Shown: positions 39,009 to 48,928, counted from the first letter of the stretch. The stretch: DNA of 64,000 nucleotides from JACCXG01 sp963836735 (GCA_963836735.1 CAWIKP010000001.1:1-64000); one strand, 5' to 3'. Numbers and translations: made by a program. Notes: a model not told the origin generated them from the sequence alone.

Positions 39009-39035
39009 TGGGCCTGGCGCGCGCCGCCAGGCCCA
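39009..39035. terminator. perfect 11-base-pair hairpin
   Basis: TGGGCCTGGCG (39009-39019) and CGCCAGGCCCA (39025-39035) pair perfectly around 5 bases. It is 16 bases past the DedA-like stop on the minus strand and probably marks its 3' end. Confidence 0.55.
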
Positions 39036-39038
39036 TTT

Positions 39039-39065
39039 CGCCGAAGCGCGTTAGCGCGAAGGCGG
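39039..39065. repeat. REP-like palindrome, copy 2
   Basis: CGCCGAAGCGC, GTTA, GCGCGAAGGCGG matches the consensus of the copies at 14198-14223 and 50149-50175. It contains the last residues and stop codon of the DedA-like gene. Confidence 0.6.
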
Positions 39066-39644
39066 ACGTCTCTTCCGCCAGATGGAGACCGCAGCCACGA
39101 CCATGATCGCTACGGCGAGCACGATGCCCACAGTGGCGGCGTTGTCGTGCAGCCAGGCGATCGCCTCCTGCCCTTTCCACAACGCCAGCAGGCCGATGCC
39201 AAAGAAGCGGATTGCGCGGCCGGCGCCGACAGCAATCAGAAAGTCGACGTTGCTCATCCCGGAGACCCCAGCCGCCAGAACGAAGATCTTGAACGGCATC
39301 GGCGGAGGAAGCAGGGAGGGCACCAGGACCGCCAGCATGCCGTGCCGGCGGAAGGTCTCCATTGCGCGTTCGATGTGGCGTTCGTGAAAACGCTTGCGGA
39401 GGAAGCCCTCCCCTCCCCGGCGGCCGACGCTGTAGAGGGCATAACAGCCCGCGACCGAGCCGATCGTCGTGGTCAGCGCGTAGAAGATCATCCGCTCCGG
39501 ATGCTGCACCGTCAGCAGCACGATCAGGGCATCGGACGCCTCGGGAAATGAGAGGAACGACGAATCCAGGAACGCGATGATGAAGAGACCCGACCCTCCC
39601 AGCGATTCCGCGAACCCCTGGATCCAGGCCAGCAGACGACGCAT
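39051..39644 (-). CDS. DedA/VTT-domain membrane protein
   Basis: An intact 197-residue protein of the SNARE-associated/DedA family, now thought to include lipid flippases. FIIAFLDSSFLSFPEASDAL and GSVAGCYALYSVGRRGGEGF are the two characteristic re-entrant segments, and LVPSLLPPPMPFKIFVLAAG is the second half. Four to five hydrophobic spans are visible. TACACT on the minus strand ends 7 bases before the ATG. Confidence 0.85.
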   Translation of the reverse strand: MRRLLAWIQGFAESLGGSGLFIIAFLDSSFLSFPEASDALIVLLTVQHPERMIFYALTTTIGSVAGCYALYSVGRRGGEGFLRKRFHERHIERAMETFRRHGMLAVLVPSLLPPPMPFKIFVLAAGVSGMSNVDFLIAVGAGRAIRFFGIGLLALWKGQEAIAWLHDNAATVGIVLAVAIMVVAAVSIWRKRRPPSR

Positions 39645-39758
39645 TCTGTCGAGTGTAGACTAGAACTTGTCCTGCCCACGACGTCTGCCACGCTCGCTGA
39701 ATCTCCTCCCGATGGCCTCGCGCTGACGTCTCGCCGGCATCGCCGGGGACCGCTGCTC

Positions 39759-41202
39759 GTGGCCATCGCGGTCTTCGTGTACGGTTCATGGGCTGCGGCC
39801 TATTACAGCCGCCTCGGCCTGGCGCTGGCGCACTACGACGCCCGCGCGCACCTCGTCGTTGCGCGGCGCATCCTCGACAGCCTGTGCCCCGGCTGGCAGC
39901 AGATTGGCGCGGTGTGGCTGCCGCTTCCGCACGTGCTCAACATGCTGCCGGTCCAGGTCGACGCATGGTATCGATCCGGCGCATCGGCGATCGCCCTGTC
40001 GATCGCGAGCATGGCGGTTGCCGCCTGGGCGCTGACCCGGTTCACGGTGCGGACGACCGGATCGGTGCTTGGCGGTGCCGTCGGCTCGTTCCTGTTGATG
40101 GCCAACCCCAACCTCCTCTACCTGCAGAGCACGCCCATGACCGAGCCGATGCTGATCGGCACGTCCATGCTGGCGATTCTGTACACGGGGGAATGGGTCG
40201 CAGCCCGCGGGGATTCCGGCGAACGCGCCGCTGGCTGGGCGATTGTGGCCGCGTGTATGACACGGTACGAGGCCTGGCCGATCTGCGCCTCGCTGCTCGG
40301 CCTCTCGTTCCTGGCCCTGCTGCGCGAAGGGCTCCCCGTCCGCGACGCGCTGCACCGGTGCCTGCGGGTTGCGATCTATCCGGCGATTGCGCTCGTGCTT
40401 TTCAGCCTCAACAGCCGCTGGACGACAGGGACCTGGTTCGTTCCGGCGGGATTCTTCGTTCCGGAGAACGAAGCACTCAATCACGCGTCCCTCGCACTCG
40501 AACAGGTGCGCGAGAGCGTCTATCGGCTCTCCGGCACGGCGTGGATCTGGTCCGCATACGCTGGCGCGGTGTTGATTGGACTATCGGCGGTCCGTACGCG
40601 CAGCCGAGCCCCGCTGCTCCTGGTCTTCGCGCTGATGGGCGCGGCGATCGTTCCGTGGTACGCGTTCTATCAGGGTCACCCGTTCAGGATTCGTTACGGC
40701 CTGCCGCTGGTGGCTGCCTGCTCGGTAATCAGCGCGGTCGGGAATAAGCACACTCTGGAAGCCGCTGCGCATGGTGGCGGCGGTCGCGGTCATGAGCTGG
40801 GTCACGCTGCAGTCGTCGGCCTTCGACGCACGGGCCCCGATGGTTACCGAGGCACAGCGCGATGCCGCCAACCGCATCGGCCGGCAGGCGGTGACCCAAT
40901 ACCTGCGCGCGCACTGGGACGGCACCACCATCATGATGAGCATGGGCTCGCTCGCGCACTACATGCACGATCTCACCGAGCTCAATCTGAATATCCAGGA
41001 CTTCCTTCAGGAAGGAAACGAGCAGCTCTGGGTGCACGCCTCGACGCGAGGGCCTCGCGGATTCGTCAGGTGGGTGGCGATCGAGGAACGCGCGGAGGGG
41101 GGCGATGTGCTCTTCCAGGCTGCGAAACGCGACTCTCGATTTCTGGATGGATTCGAACGGGTCGCGGAGGGCGGCGGCGTCGCGCTCTACAGAGCTCGAT
41201 GA
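39759..41202 (+). CDS. polytopic membrane glycosyltransferase-like protein
   Basis: About 480 residues with nine or more spans. The first loop, LALAHYDARAHLVVARRILD, carries the Asp/His pair typical of GT-C active sites. PNLLYLQSTPMTEPMLIGTS is a second conserved loop. The end in another frame (IQDFLQEGNEQLWVHASTRG) is a soluble domain. An indel near 40760 joins the two. The start is uncertain: GTG 39759 lacks the usual N-terminal tail; a TTG near 39667, 5 bases after TAGACT, would work with one indel. Element copy C follows the stop by 7 bases. Confidence 0.68.
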
Positions 41203-41209
41203 TCAATTT

Positions 41210-41363
41210 CAACTCCCACGATCCGACGATCCAACGATCCAAGGAGAGCCGTTCGAGCCAGGTGGGTCGAAGCCGCCGCAACCAGCGATTGCGCCGGCCT
41301 TTCACCCAGCTCGTTCGAGCGGTTTCCCTTGGATCGTTGGATCGTTGGATCGTTGGGGAGTTG
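41210..41363. repeat. tandem-arm inverted-repeat element, copy C (composite arms)
   Basis: The left arm (41210-41242) reads CAACTCCCA then three CGATCCRA units. The right arm (41329-41363) is its complement with a two-base gap and one substitution. The 86-base core (41243-41328) aligns with that of copy B: shared blocks are GTTCGA, TGGGT, GAAG, CAACCAG, TTCACC, GTTCGAG and TTCC in the same order. It lies between convergent genes, 7 bases from each stop. The outer unit is of the CAACTCC type and the inner units are of another type. Confidence 0.85.
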
Positions 41364-41369
41364 ATCAGG

Positions 41370-42111
41370 TCAGAACCGAAGATGGAACGTGAAGCTCGTG
41401 GTCCATCCCCCGAGGTCGATCCTGTCTCCCAGGAAATCTTCCTCGAGCAGTCCTTTGCCTTCCGCCTTCTGATAACTCAGCTCGCCACCCACGGTGAAGA
41501 CATCCGACGACCGGGAACCGGATGCCGCCCAGAATCACCGGGCCCCCGGTCCACCCGCTCTTGATGAAGCGATCCGTGAACGTGAAGCCCTGGTTGTCGA
41601 TGAACTCGCCGACCTCGCTGTAGCGGAAGTTGAACGCGCCGAAGCCGGCGCCGACATACGGGGCGACGCCGTTGCGTCCGATCGGAAGGAACCGGATGGT
41701 CCCGGTGATCGGCACGATGCGAAGCTTCAGATCCTGCGCGATCTCCTGCCCGTCGTCCCGTACCTTCTGGGCGTAGACGCTGGGGACGGTCTTCTGATAG
41801 AAGCCGACCCCGACCCCGGCTTCCAGGTAGTCGTTCAACCCGATCAGCCACTCGCCGCCGAATGTCGCGCCGTCGAAGTCGTCGACGTCGAACGCGAGGG
41901 AGAGCTGGCCTTGTGACAGGTTCGCCAGCAGCACGTCCTCGTCGACGCGCGAGTCGAGGCCTTTGGCATTGAAGTATCCGAAGTTGAATCCGATCGCCTG
42001 GCGGCTGGAATCGGTGACGCGCGTGACCTGCGCCTGCGCGGGGACGGCGGCAGCAACAGCCAGCAGCGCCGCCACTGATCCGCACTGAAGAACTCGTCGA
42101 AGATTCATCAT
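41370..42111 (-). CDS. predicted outer-membrane beta-barrel protein
   Basis: About 247 residues. The signal MMNLRRVLQCGSVAALLAVAAA ends in AQAQ. About eight strands follow (FNFGYFNAKGLDSRVDEDVL, APYVGAGFGAFNFRYSEVG) with a C-terminus GWTTSFTFHLRF, ending in Phe as expected for BAM-assembled barrels. One indel near 41510 hides this end in another frame. GGAG lies 6 bases before ATG 42111. It is likely a small OmpW- or OMP_b-brl-type porin. Confidence 0.72.
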
Positions 42112-42203
42112 CACAGTCTCCGTGTCTGCGCGGGATCCACGCCTCGCGCGGCCCGCCTCGTCGCTCAGGTCGAGCAGGAACGATGCCAGTGGCGCGACGA
42201 GAG

Positions 42204-42320
42204 CATTGCCAAAATTGCCAAGATTGCCGAGATTGCCAAAATTCAAAGGAGCGGGCCGGGATGAAGCGGCGGGCCTTCTGAATCTTGGCGATTTTGGCAA
42301 TCTTGGCAATGTTGGCAATG
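42204..42320. repeat. tandem-arm inverted-repeat element, copy D (short core)
   Basis: The left arm is a run of 9-base ATTGCCAAR units from 42204. The right arm is the complementary run ending at 42320. About 45 bases on each side match with a few substitutions. The middle is only about 25-30 bases (GGAGCGGGCCGGGATGAAGC onward), so most of the core seen in other copies is missing. It lies 13 bases past the inositol monophosphatase stop. Confidence 0.75.
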
Positions 42321-42333
42321 TCTTCAGTGGATG

Positions 42334-43158
42334 TCAGTGCGTCCTGTTTGGAGCACGCCGGCCGAACTCGGCGATCACCTTCAGCATCAGGTCGTGAATC
42401 AGGCCGTTGCTCGCGAGCGCGCTCCCGGCGCGCGATCGGAAGGGCTCACCCGCAATCGTTGTGACGCGCCCGCCGGCTTCCTCGACAATCAGGCCCCCGG
42501 CCGCCACGTCCCACGGCTGAATCTTCGACTCCCAGTAACCGTCGAACCGTCCCGCGGCGACGTAACAGAGGTCGAGCGCCGCCGACCCGAGCCGCCGCAC
42601 CGCCCGCGATCGGGTGATGAACTCCCGGAACAGGCTGACGAGCTCCTCGGGGTCCCGCTGGATGCCGTAATGAAAACCGGTGACGAGCAGCGAGTCGATC
42701 AACTCGTCCGCCGCCGATACCCGGAGGGGTGCCCCGTTCAGCCAGGCTCCTTGTCCGCGCTCGGCGGTGAACAGCTCACGCCTGGTCGGGTCGTACACCG
42801 CCCCGACCATGATCTCTCCGTCGATCTCGAGGGCCAGCGATGAGCAGAAGATGGGCAGCCCGTGGGCGTAGTTGGTCGTCCCGTCGACCGGATCGAAGAC
42901 CCAGCAGAATCGCGGCGTCGCGTCGCCATCGCCGCTCGAGCCGAACTCCTCGCCGAGAACCACATGGTCGGGGAACCGCGCGGCGATCGTCGCGCGGAAC
43001 TCGCGCTCGATTTGCAGATCGATCTCGGTGACCAGGTCGATCGCGCCCTTCTTGTCGACGCGCATACTGGTTCCGAACCGGGACAGCTGCACCTCGCCGG
43101 CACGGGTCACGGCTTCGATGGCGGTCGCGAGATAGAGCGGCGGAAGGGGTTCAGGCAC
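42334..43158 (-). CDS. inositol monophosphatase family protein
   Basis: A metal-dependent phosphatase of 274 residues, the usual length. GEE at 69-71, WVFDPVDGTTNYAHGLP (metal-binding DPVDGTTN at 89-96) and the C-terminal WDVAAGGLIVEEAGG form the active site. In bacteria such enzymes act on inositol phosphate, sugar phosphates or PAP. GTG 43158 is preferred over earlier codons because it opens the conserved domain and overlaps the stop of the upstream ATPase by eight bases. Confidence 0.93.
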   Translation of the reverse strand: MPEPLPPLYLATAIEAVTRAGEVQLSRFGTSMRVDKKGAIDLVTEIDLQIEREFRATIAARFPDHVVLGEEFGSSGDGDATPRFCWVFDPVDGTTNYAHGLPIFCSSLALEIDGEIMVGAVYDPTRRELFTAERGQGAWLNGAPLRVSAADELIDSLLVTGFHYGIQRDPEELVSLFREFITRSRAVRRLGSAALDLCYVAAGRFDGYWESKIQPWDVAAGGLIVEEAGGRVTTIAGEPFRSRAGSALASNGLIHDLMLKVIAEFGRRAPNRTH

Positions 43159-43594
43159 CGGTCGCCAGCTTCTTGACCATGCGCACTTCCATGCCCCCCT
43201 CCGCTGCACGCTTGAGGGTCACGTCGTCCATGAAGTTGCGCATGAAGAAGATGCCGCGCCCGCTCGATTTGAGGATGTTTTCCGGCGCCAACGGATCCGC
43301 GACTTCCTGGGGGTCGAAGCCCTCGCCCTGATCGAGGACCCGCACCACGAGCTCTCTCGGATCCTTGGAGGGCGCGACGGCGAACTCGACCGTCACGATC
43401 TTGCCGTAGTCCTCTCGGTTGCCGTGCTTGATGGCGTTGATGACCGACTCGCGGACCGCGACGCCGATCCAGTGAACCGCATCCTCGTCCAGGCCGGCGA
43501 GCTGACCCATGCGGTCGCTCACGACCTGAACGAAGTCCAGCAGCTCGAAATTACTGTGGATTTGTAGTCGGACGGTCCCGCCGCGCGTCAGCAT
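43151..43594 (-). CDS. RsbW/SpoIIAB-type ATPase, probable anti-sigma factor
   Basis: An intact 147-residue HATPase_c_2 protein. The N-box is RESVINAIKHGN (49-59), G1 is DQGEGFD and G2 is SSGRGIFFMRNFMD. Short single-domain members are usually serine kinases that bind a sigma factor and an STAS antagonist, but neither partner is in this window. The link with an inositol monophosphatase gene by an eight-base overlap is notable. Confidence 0.85.
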   Translation of the reverse strand: MLTRGGTVRLQIHSNFELLDFVQVVSDRMGQLAGLDEDAVHWIGVAVRESVINAIKHGNREDYGKIVTVEFAVAPSKDPRELVVRVLDQGEGFDPQEVADPLAPENILKSSGRGIFFMRNFMDDVTLKRAAEGGMEVRMVKKLATGA

Positions 43595-43712
43595 GCAGGC
43601 AAATCGAACCCGGCGCGGGAACTACTGAACGCCGGCAAGAGTGGGATGGCGGGCTCGAAACGCACGCGAGTGAATAACATAGTAAACCGGATCCGTTCAA
43701 GATGGCGAATGC

Positions 43713-43718
43713 TATAGT
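43713..43718 (+). promoter_or_regulatory. -10-like hexamer TATAGT close to a start codon
   Basis: TATAGT ends three bases before GTG 43722 and six before ATG 43725 of aroA, so transcription would start at the first codons. Another example of the leaderless pattern. Confidence 0.45.
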
Positions 43719-43724
43719 GCGGTG

Positions 43725-45042
43725 ATGCTCCGCGCGTCCGTCGATGCCGCGCTGGTCCGCCCCGCGCAGCGGGCGTCCGGCCGTGTGCAGGTCCCTGGCG
43801 ACAAATCCATCTCACACCGGTATGCCCTGCTCGGCGCCATTGCCGAGGGCGTGACCCGCATCACTGGCTACTCCTCCGGAGCCGACTGCGCTGCCACCCT
43901 GGCCTGCCTCCGCGCGCTGGGCGTGCCCATCGTCACCGAGGGGAGTCGCGTCGAAATCACCGGCCGGGGCCTCCACGGCCTGACCCCGTCAGCCGCGCCC
44001 GTCGATGCCGCCAACTCCGGGAGCACGATGCGCATGCTGGCCGGCCTTGCCGCGGCGCATCCGTTTCGCACCGTGATCGTCGGCGACGCGTCGCTGACGC
44101 GCCGCCCGATGCGCCGCGTGATGGCACCCCTGACCCAGATGGGGGCGAGCATTCACTCCGACGACGGCAGGCCTCCTTTGATCATCGACGGGGCCCGGCT
44201 GCAGGGCATCACCTATCGACCGGAGCTTCCGAGCGCCCAGGTGAAGAGCAGCGTCCTGCTGGCGGGTCTCCATGCGAGCGGCCGAACCGTGGTCATCGAG
44301 CCTGCCGCCACCCGGGATCATACGGAGCGGGCGCTCTCCGCGTTCGGCGTCACCGTCGATCGGGAGGGCCTCGAGGTGAGCGTGACGGGCGGCCAGACGC
44401 TGACCGGGCTGACCCTGCAGGTGCCGGGCGACATTTCGGGGTCGGCGTTCTGGGGGGCGCTGGCCGCGGGGATTCCGGACAGCGTGGTCCATATCGAGAG
44501 CCTCGGCCTCAATCCTTCGCGGGCGGCCCTCTTCGACATCCTGACGGCGCTCGGGCGCCGAGGTCGATGTGGCGATCGAGAGCGAGACTGCCGGCGAGCC
44601 AATCGGCCGGGTGACCATCTCCTGCGCCGAGCGCCGCAGTTTCCGCATCACCCCCGAAGAAGTGCCGGCAGTGATCGACGAGCTCCCTGCACTCGGCGCG
44701 CTCGGCAGCCTCCTGCCGGAAGGCTCGACGATGGAGGTACGGGGCGCCGCCGAGCTCAGGGTGAAGGAGAGCGATCGCATCAGCGCCCTCGCCGCCGGGT
44801 TCCGTGCGATGGGCGCCGATATTACCGAGTACCCCGACGGCTTCCGGATTGACGCCCGTCCACTGCGCGGCGGCGCCACCGTCGATGCGGTCGGCGATCA
44901 CCGTCTCGCGATGGCCTTCGCCATCGCCGCCTGCGGCGCATCGGCGCCCACGACGATCGCCGGTGCAGGCGCGGTGGACGTCTCGTATCCGGGGTTCTTC
45001 CTGGAGCTCGAGCGGCTCACGACGCCCGGTGCCGGTCGATAA
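43725..45042 (+). CDS. aroA: 3-phosphoshikimate 1-carboxyvinyltransferase
   Basis: EPSP synthase of the shikimate pathway, cytoplasmic. VQVPGDKSISHRYALLGAIA is the PEP/shikimate-phosphate binding block near the N-terminus, NSGSTMRMLAG and GDASLTRRPMRRVM are the two other hallmarks, and KESDRISALAAGFRAMGAD lies in the C-terminal half. One indel near 44560 splits it, after which the frame continues from AIESETAGEPIG. GTG 43722 is an equally possible start. It overlaps aroK by 14 bases. Confidence 0.95.
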
Positions 45043-45532
45043 GATCTACCTGGTCGGGTTCATGGCGGCGGGCAAGAGCACGGTGGCGCGCGCGCTCTCG
45101 TCACGCCTCGGCTGGCGCGCCGAGGACGTGGACGAGCTGATCGAAGCGCGCGAGCGGCGGACCATCGCCGACATCTTCGCCCGGCAGGGCGAGCCGTACT
45201 TCCGCGGCGTCGAGCGCGAGATTCTGAAGCTGCTCCTGCCGATGCGCCACGTCGTTGTCGCCACCGGCGGAGGAACGTTCATGGATGCGGAGAATCGCGC
45301 CGCGATGAATCTCGACGGCGTCTCAGTCTGGCTCGACGTGCCCTTCGAACTGCTGCTGGCGCGCCTCCCCGCCGACGGTCGCCGTCCCCTGGCCGCAGAT
45401 CGCGCCCAGATGGAACGCCTCTTCGCCACCCGCCAGGCAGCCTACGCGCAGGCCCACATTCGCGTCGACGCCGGCGCAGCGCAGGCCGAGGAGATCGCCG
45501 AGCAGATCGTCGATCGACTCGCCACGATGTGA
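45029..45532 (+). CDS. aroK: shikimate kinase
   Basis: Phosphorylates shikimate with ATP. From GTG 45029, the P-loop GFMAAGKS is at residues 10-17. EDVDELIEARERRTIADIF holds the shikimate-binding Asp and the lid approach. VVVATGGGTFMD is the GGG motif, and GRRPLAAD is the lid arginine region. Length 167 residues is typical. It follows aroA in an overlapping pair; the phosphodiesterase gene starts 7 bases after its stop. Confidence 0.94.
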   Translation: MPVDKIYLVGFMAAGKSTVARALSSRLGWRAEDVDELIEARERRTIADIFARQGEPYFRGVEREILKLLLPMRHVVVATGGGTFMDAENRAAMNLDGVSVWLDVPFELLLARLPADGRRPLAADRAQMERLFATRQAAYAQAHIRVDAGAAQAEEIAEQIVDRLATM

Positions 45533-45539
45533 GCGCGAC

Positions 45540-46271
45540 GTGCGGTACCTGATCCTCTCCGACATTCACGCCAACATCGACGCGCTCGAAGCGGTTCTCG
45601 CGGCCGCCCCGGCCTGGGATCGGGTGCTCGTGCTGGGAGATCTGGTCGGTTACGGGGGTGCGCCCAACGAGGTGATCGATCGCGTCCGCGCGCTCGAGCC
45701 GGTTGCCGTGATTCGCGGCAACCACGACAAGGCGGCCTGCGGCCTCGACGATGGCTCGAACTTCAACCAGGTCGCGCGGTACGCGGCCGCCTGGACGAAT
45801 CAGCAGCTGACCTCGGACAACCGGGAATACCTGCGGCAGCTGCCGATGGGTCCCACCGAGATCGACGAGCAGCTCGAGATCTGTCACGGCGCGCCCTTCG
45901 ATGAGGACCACTACATCTTCGATGCGATTGACGCCCACCGCTCGCTGCAGACCGCGACACGGCCGGTCTGTCTCTTCGGCCACACGCACCTGCCCGTGAT
46001 CTTCACGCTGAGCGGCAACAACCTGACCGGCGACATTCCCGAGGTCGAGCCCATGACCCTCGGCTTCGATCGGAGCACTCGCTACCTGATCAACCCCGGA
46101 TCGGTCGGCCAGCCGCGCGACGGCGACCCACGCGCGGCATTCTCGGTTTACGACACTGAAGGATCGATCGACCTGCGCCGCATCGAATACGACGTCAGCG
46201 CGGCGCAGAAGAAGATCTCGTCGGCAGGGCTGCCTCAGAGCCTCGCGAATAGACTGGCCATCGGCAGATAG
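45540..46271 (+). CDS. YfcE/MJ0936-type metallophosphoesterase
   Basis: An intact 243-residue calcineurin-like phosphoesterase. SDIHANIDALEAVL gives the first metal ligands, LGDLVGYG the second, IRGNHDKA the GNHD motif, and FGHTHLP the last histidines. The substrate is unknown; relatives hydrolyse phosphodiesters. It starts with GTG 45540 just after aroK. Element copy B follows the stop by 9 bases. Confidence 0.88.
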   Translation: MRYLILSDIHANIDALEAVLAAAPAWDRVLVLGDLVGYGGAPNEVIDRVRALEPVAVIRGNHDKAACGLDDGSNFNQVARYAAAWTNQQLTSDNREYLRQLPMGPTEIDEQLEICHGAPFDEDHYIFDAIDAHRSLQTATRPVCLFGHTHLPVIFTLSGNNLTGDIPEVEPMTLGFDRSTRYLINPGSVGQPRDGDPRAAFSVYDTEGSIDLRRIEYDVSAAQKKISSAGLPQSLANRLAIGR

Positions 46272-46280
46272 GACCAAAGT

Positions 46281-46425
46281 CAACTCCCAACTCCCAACTT
46301 CCAACTCCCAAGGGGAGATGTTCGAACAACTGGGTGGAAGGCTTCCAACCAGGCTATTCGGTGACCATTCACCTCTTTGTTCGAGAGGCTTCCGTTGGGA
46401 GTTGGGAGTTGGGAGTTGGGAGTTG
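46281..46425. repeat. tandem-arm inverted-repeat element, copy B
   Basis: The left arm has four 7-base units plus CAA (46281-46311, one unit changed to CAACTTC). The right arm (46395-46425) is a perfect TTG plus four GGAGTTG. The core is 83 bases (46312-46394), the same length as in copy A, and over half its positions are identical to copy A without gaps. It lies between convergent genes. The minus-strand gene runs through the right arm and stops in the core. Confidence 0.88.
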
Positions 46426-46572
46426 ACCAGCGGTGCGGCGCGCCGCCCGTTCCTCGCGCCGCTTCAGTTCGACCGCGAAAGCATCCTGGGCCGCGCGCGC
46501 GCCCAGAATCCACCCGATGACGATGCCGATGACCAGAACGGCTGGAATGAAGAGGAAGTGCGCAGCGGTCAT
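46369..46572 (-). CDS. small single-span membrane protein in the ccm operon
   Basis: A 67-residue protein. One helix (FLFIPAVLVIGIVIGWILGA) is followed by a charged segment (ELKRREERAARR). The last residues (GQLPTPNSQLPTEASRTKR) are encoded by element copy B, so the native protein was probably about 50 residues. ATG 46572 overlaps the CcmD stop (ATGA). Its role is unknown; the position suggests a small partner of the haem export machinery. Confidence 0.6.
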   Translation of the reverse strand: MTAAHFLFIPAVLVIGIVIGWILGARAAQDAFAVELKRREERAARRTAGQLPTPNSQLPTEASRTKR

Positions 46573-46871
46573 GTTCGAGGCAGGCGGCGGCCTGCTTCGG
46601 CGATGTCCCGATCGACGCGGTCGAGCCGCCGCCAGATCGAAAAGAGATAACCTGCCACGGCCAGCCAGGCCACCGAGTAGGCCGCGATGAGCAGAGGCGC
46701 CGCGGGCAGCTGCTCTCCAGGAGGCAGCTGGTCGATCGGGACGAACTCGTCCTCAGCCGGCTTCGGCCTCGGCGGCGGCTGCTGAGCCTCCACCACGGTA
46801 TGCCACGCCGGACCGGCCGCGAGCAGCAGCCACACCAGCAGCACCCGCCACACCGAACGCGCCCGACTCAT
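46569..46871 (-). CDS. ccmD: CcmD-like protein with N-terminal extension
   Basis: 100 residues from ATG 46871. A signal-like first helix (VWRVLLVWLLLAAGPAWHTV) and a Pro-rich linker precede the CcmD-type segment LLIAAYSVAWLAVAGYLFSI followed by the basic WRRLDRVDRDIAEAGRRL. CcmD helps release holo-CcmE from the CcmABC complex. It follows ccmC by two bases. The extra N-terminal helix is unlike the short E. coli CcmD. Confidence 0.72.
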   Translation of the reverse strand: MSRARSVWRVLLVWLLLAAGPAWHTVVEAQQPPPRPKPAEDEFVPIDQLPPGEQLPAAPLLIAAYSVAWLAVAGYLFSIWRRLDRVDRDIAEAGRRLPRT

Positions 46872-46872
46872 T

Positions 46873-47529
46873 TCAGTCCTCCAGCTCCAGAAACAGCTCG
46901 TCCACCCGCGCACGCTGCCGCTCGAGGCGGACCCGCGCAGCAACGATCAACACCATCAGCAGCATGAACGCCAGGACACAGAACCAGAACGTCCCGCGCA
47001 TCCCGGCGCCGAGCGTCGGCACGACGGTGGTCTTCGGGTGGATCGTGCGCCACCAGTTGACCGAGTAATACACGAACGGGATGTTCGCGGCGCCGAAGAT
47101 GCCGACGCCGGCCGCCAGCTTCTCGGAGCCCGCACCGCCGTACCGGCGGAGCAGCAGGTAGGCCACGAAGGTCAGCCACACGATCAACGCGAGCGTCAGC
47201 TTGACGTCCCACTCCCACCACACACCCCAGGCCTTGCGCGCCCAGAGCGGTCCGGTGATCAGCCCCATCAGGCCGAAGACCACCGCGAGCTCGGCACCGG
47301 TCACGGCATAGTGGTCGGCTTCCCTGGAGCCTTTGGCCAGATAGGCGGCGCTCGCGCCGGCGCACAGGAATGCGCCCGAAAACATGACGAACCAGGAAGG
47401 AACGTGGAAGTAGAAGATTTTCTGCACCAGCAGCATCGTCGACTCGAACGGCGCGTTCGCGATCATCACTGGCGCATAGGCGAACATCGCGGCCACGACG
47501 ATGAGGAGCGGAAGAAAGAATCGCTGCAT
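46873..47529 (-). CDS. ccmC: haem exporter/ligation protein CcmC
   Basis: An intact 218-residue, six-span protein. The tryptophan-rich haem-binding motif is WGVWWEWD (101-108), and HVPSWFVMFSGAF and the later HPKTTV supply the flanking histidines. CcmC loads haem onto CcmE with CcmAB. The downstream gene is ccmD. ATG 47529 is a clear start; ccmB ends five bases upstream. Confidence 0.93.
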   Translation of the reverse strand: MQRFFLPLLIVVAAMFAYAPVMIANAPFESTMLLVQKIFYFHVPSWFVMFSGAFLCAGASAAYLAKGSREADHYAVTGAELAVVFGLMGLITGPLWARKAWGVWWEWDVKLTLALIVWLTFVAYLLLRRYGGAGSEKLAAGVGIFGAANIPFVYYSVNWWRTIHPKTTVVPTLGAGMRGTFWFCVLAFMLLMVLIVAARVRLERQRARVDELFLELED

Positions 47530-47533
47530 GAGG

Positions 47534-48210
47534 TCAGTCGGTCATTACCGGTTCGAACGTCCACAGGGCGAGCGTAATGAAGACTACATCGAAAGAGAGC
47601 AGGAGCGAGAGCCACGCCCGCGCCACCGCGAGATCCGGATCGGCCTGCAGCAGAGCTGACGTCCCGCGCACGCCGGCGATGATCACAGGGACGGTGATCG
47701 GGTACAGCAATACCGGCAGCAGGACGTCCCGGCTGCGGGCCCGCGCGAGCATGGCGCCGAACATCGTGCCGACCGCGGTAAAGCCGACGGTTCCGCCGAG
47801 CAGGAGCCCCAGCAGCATTGGCAGGTGCCGGAACAGCGGCGCCTGGAACAACAGGGCGACGAGCGGAACCACGACGATCTCGACCGCTGCCATCAAGGTC
47901 ATCACGCCGATCAGCTTCGCCACATAGAGGGCCGGCCGATCGACCGGCGCCATGAGCAGCGCCCGGAGGGTCTCGCTCTGACGCTCGCGCTCGAAGGCGC
48001 GGCCGAGCGCCAGCGTCCCCGAGAATGCGACCGCTATCCAGAGGATGCCCGCACCCACGTCGCCCATCGGCTGCCCCTCGCGCACGAACCCGAACGCGAA
48101 CACCAGTACGCAGGACACGGCGAAGAACAGCGTCGTGTAGAGAATCTCACGGCTGCGCAGCTCGACGAGCAGGTCCTTCCGCATCACGAGCCACACCACG
48201 CGAAGGAAGC

Positions 48211-48214
<4 letters not shown>
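47534..48214 (-). CDS. ccmB: haem exporter protein CcmB
   Basis: An intact 226-residue permease of the CcmAB ABC complex with six spans. DLLVELRSREILYTTLFFAV is the family N-terminus, and AFSGTLALGRAFERERQSET is the conserved cytoplasmic loop. Its start overlaps the ccmA stop (ATGA), so subunit synthesis is coupled. Confidence 0.93.
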
Positions 48215-48909
<695 letters not shown>

Positions 48910-48928
48910 TGACTTGCGGTCGCCTGCC

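Noticed and set aside
41210..41363. Simple rho-independent terminator only
   Set aside because: The hairpin is far too long, has no T-run, and its core is homologous to other copies; a terminator role remains possible but does not explain the structure.
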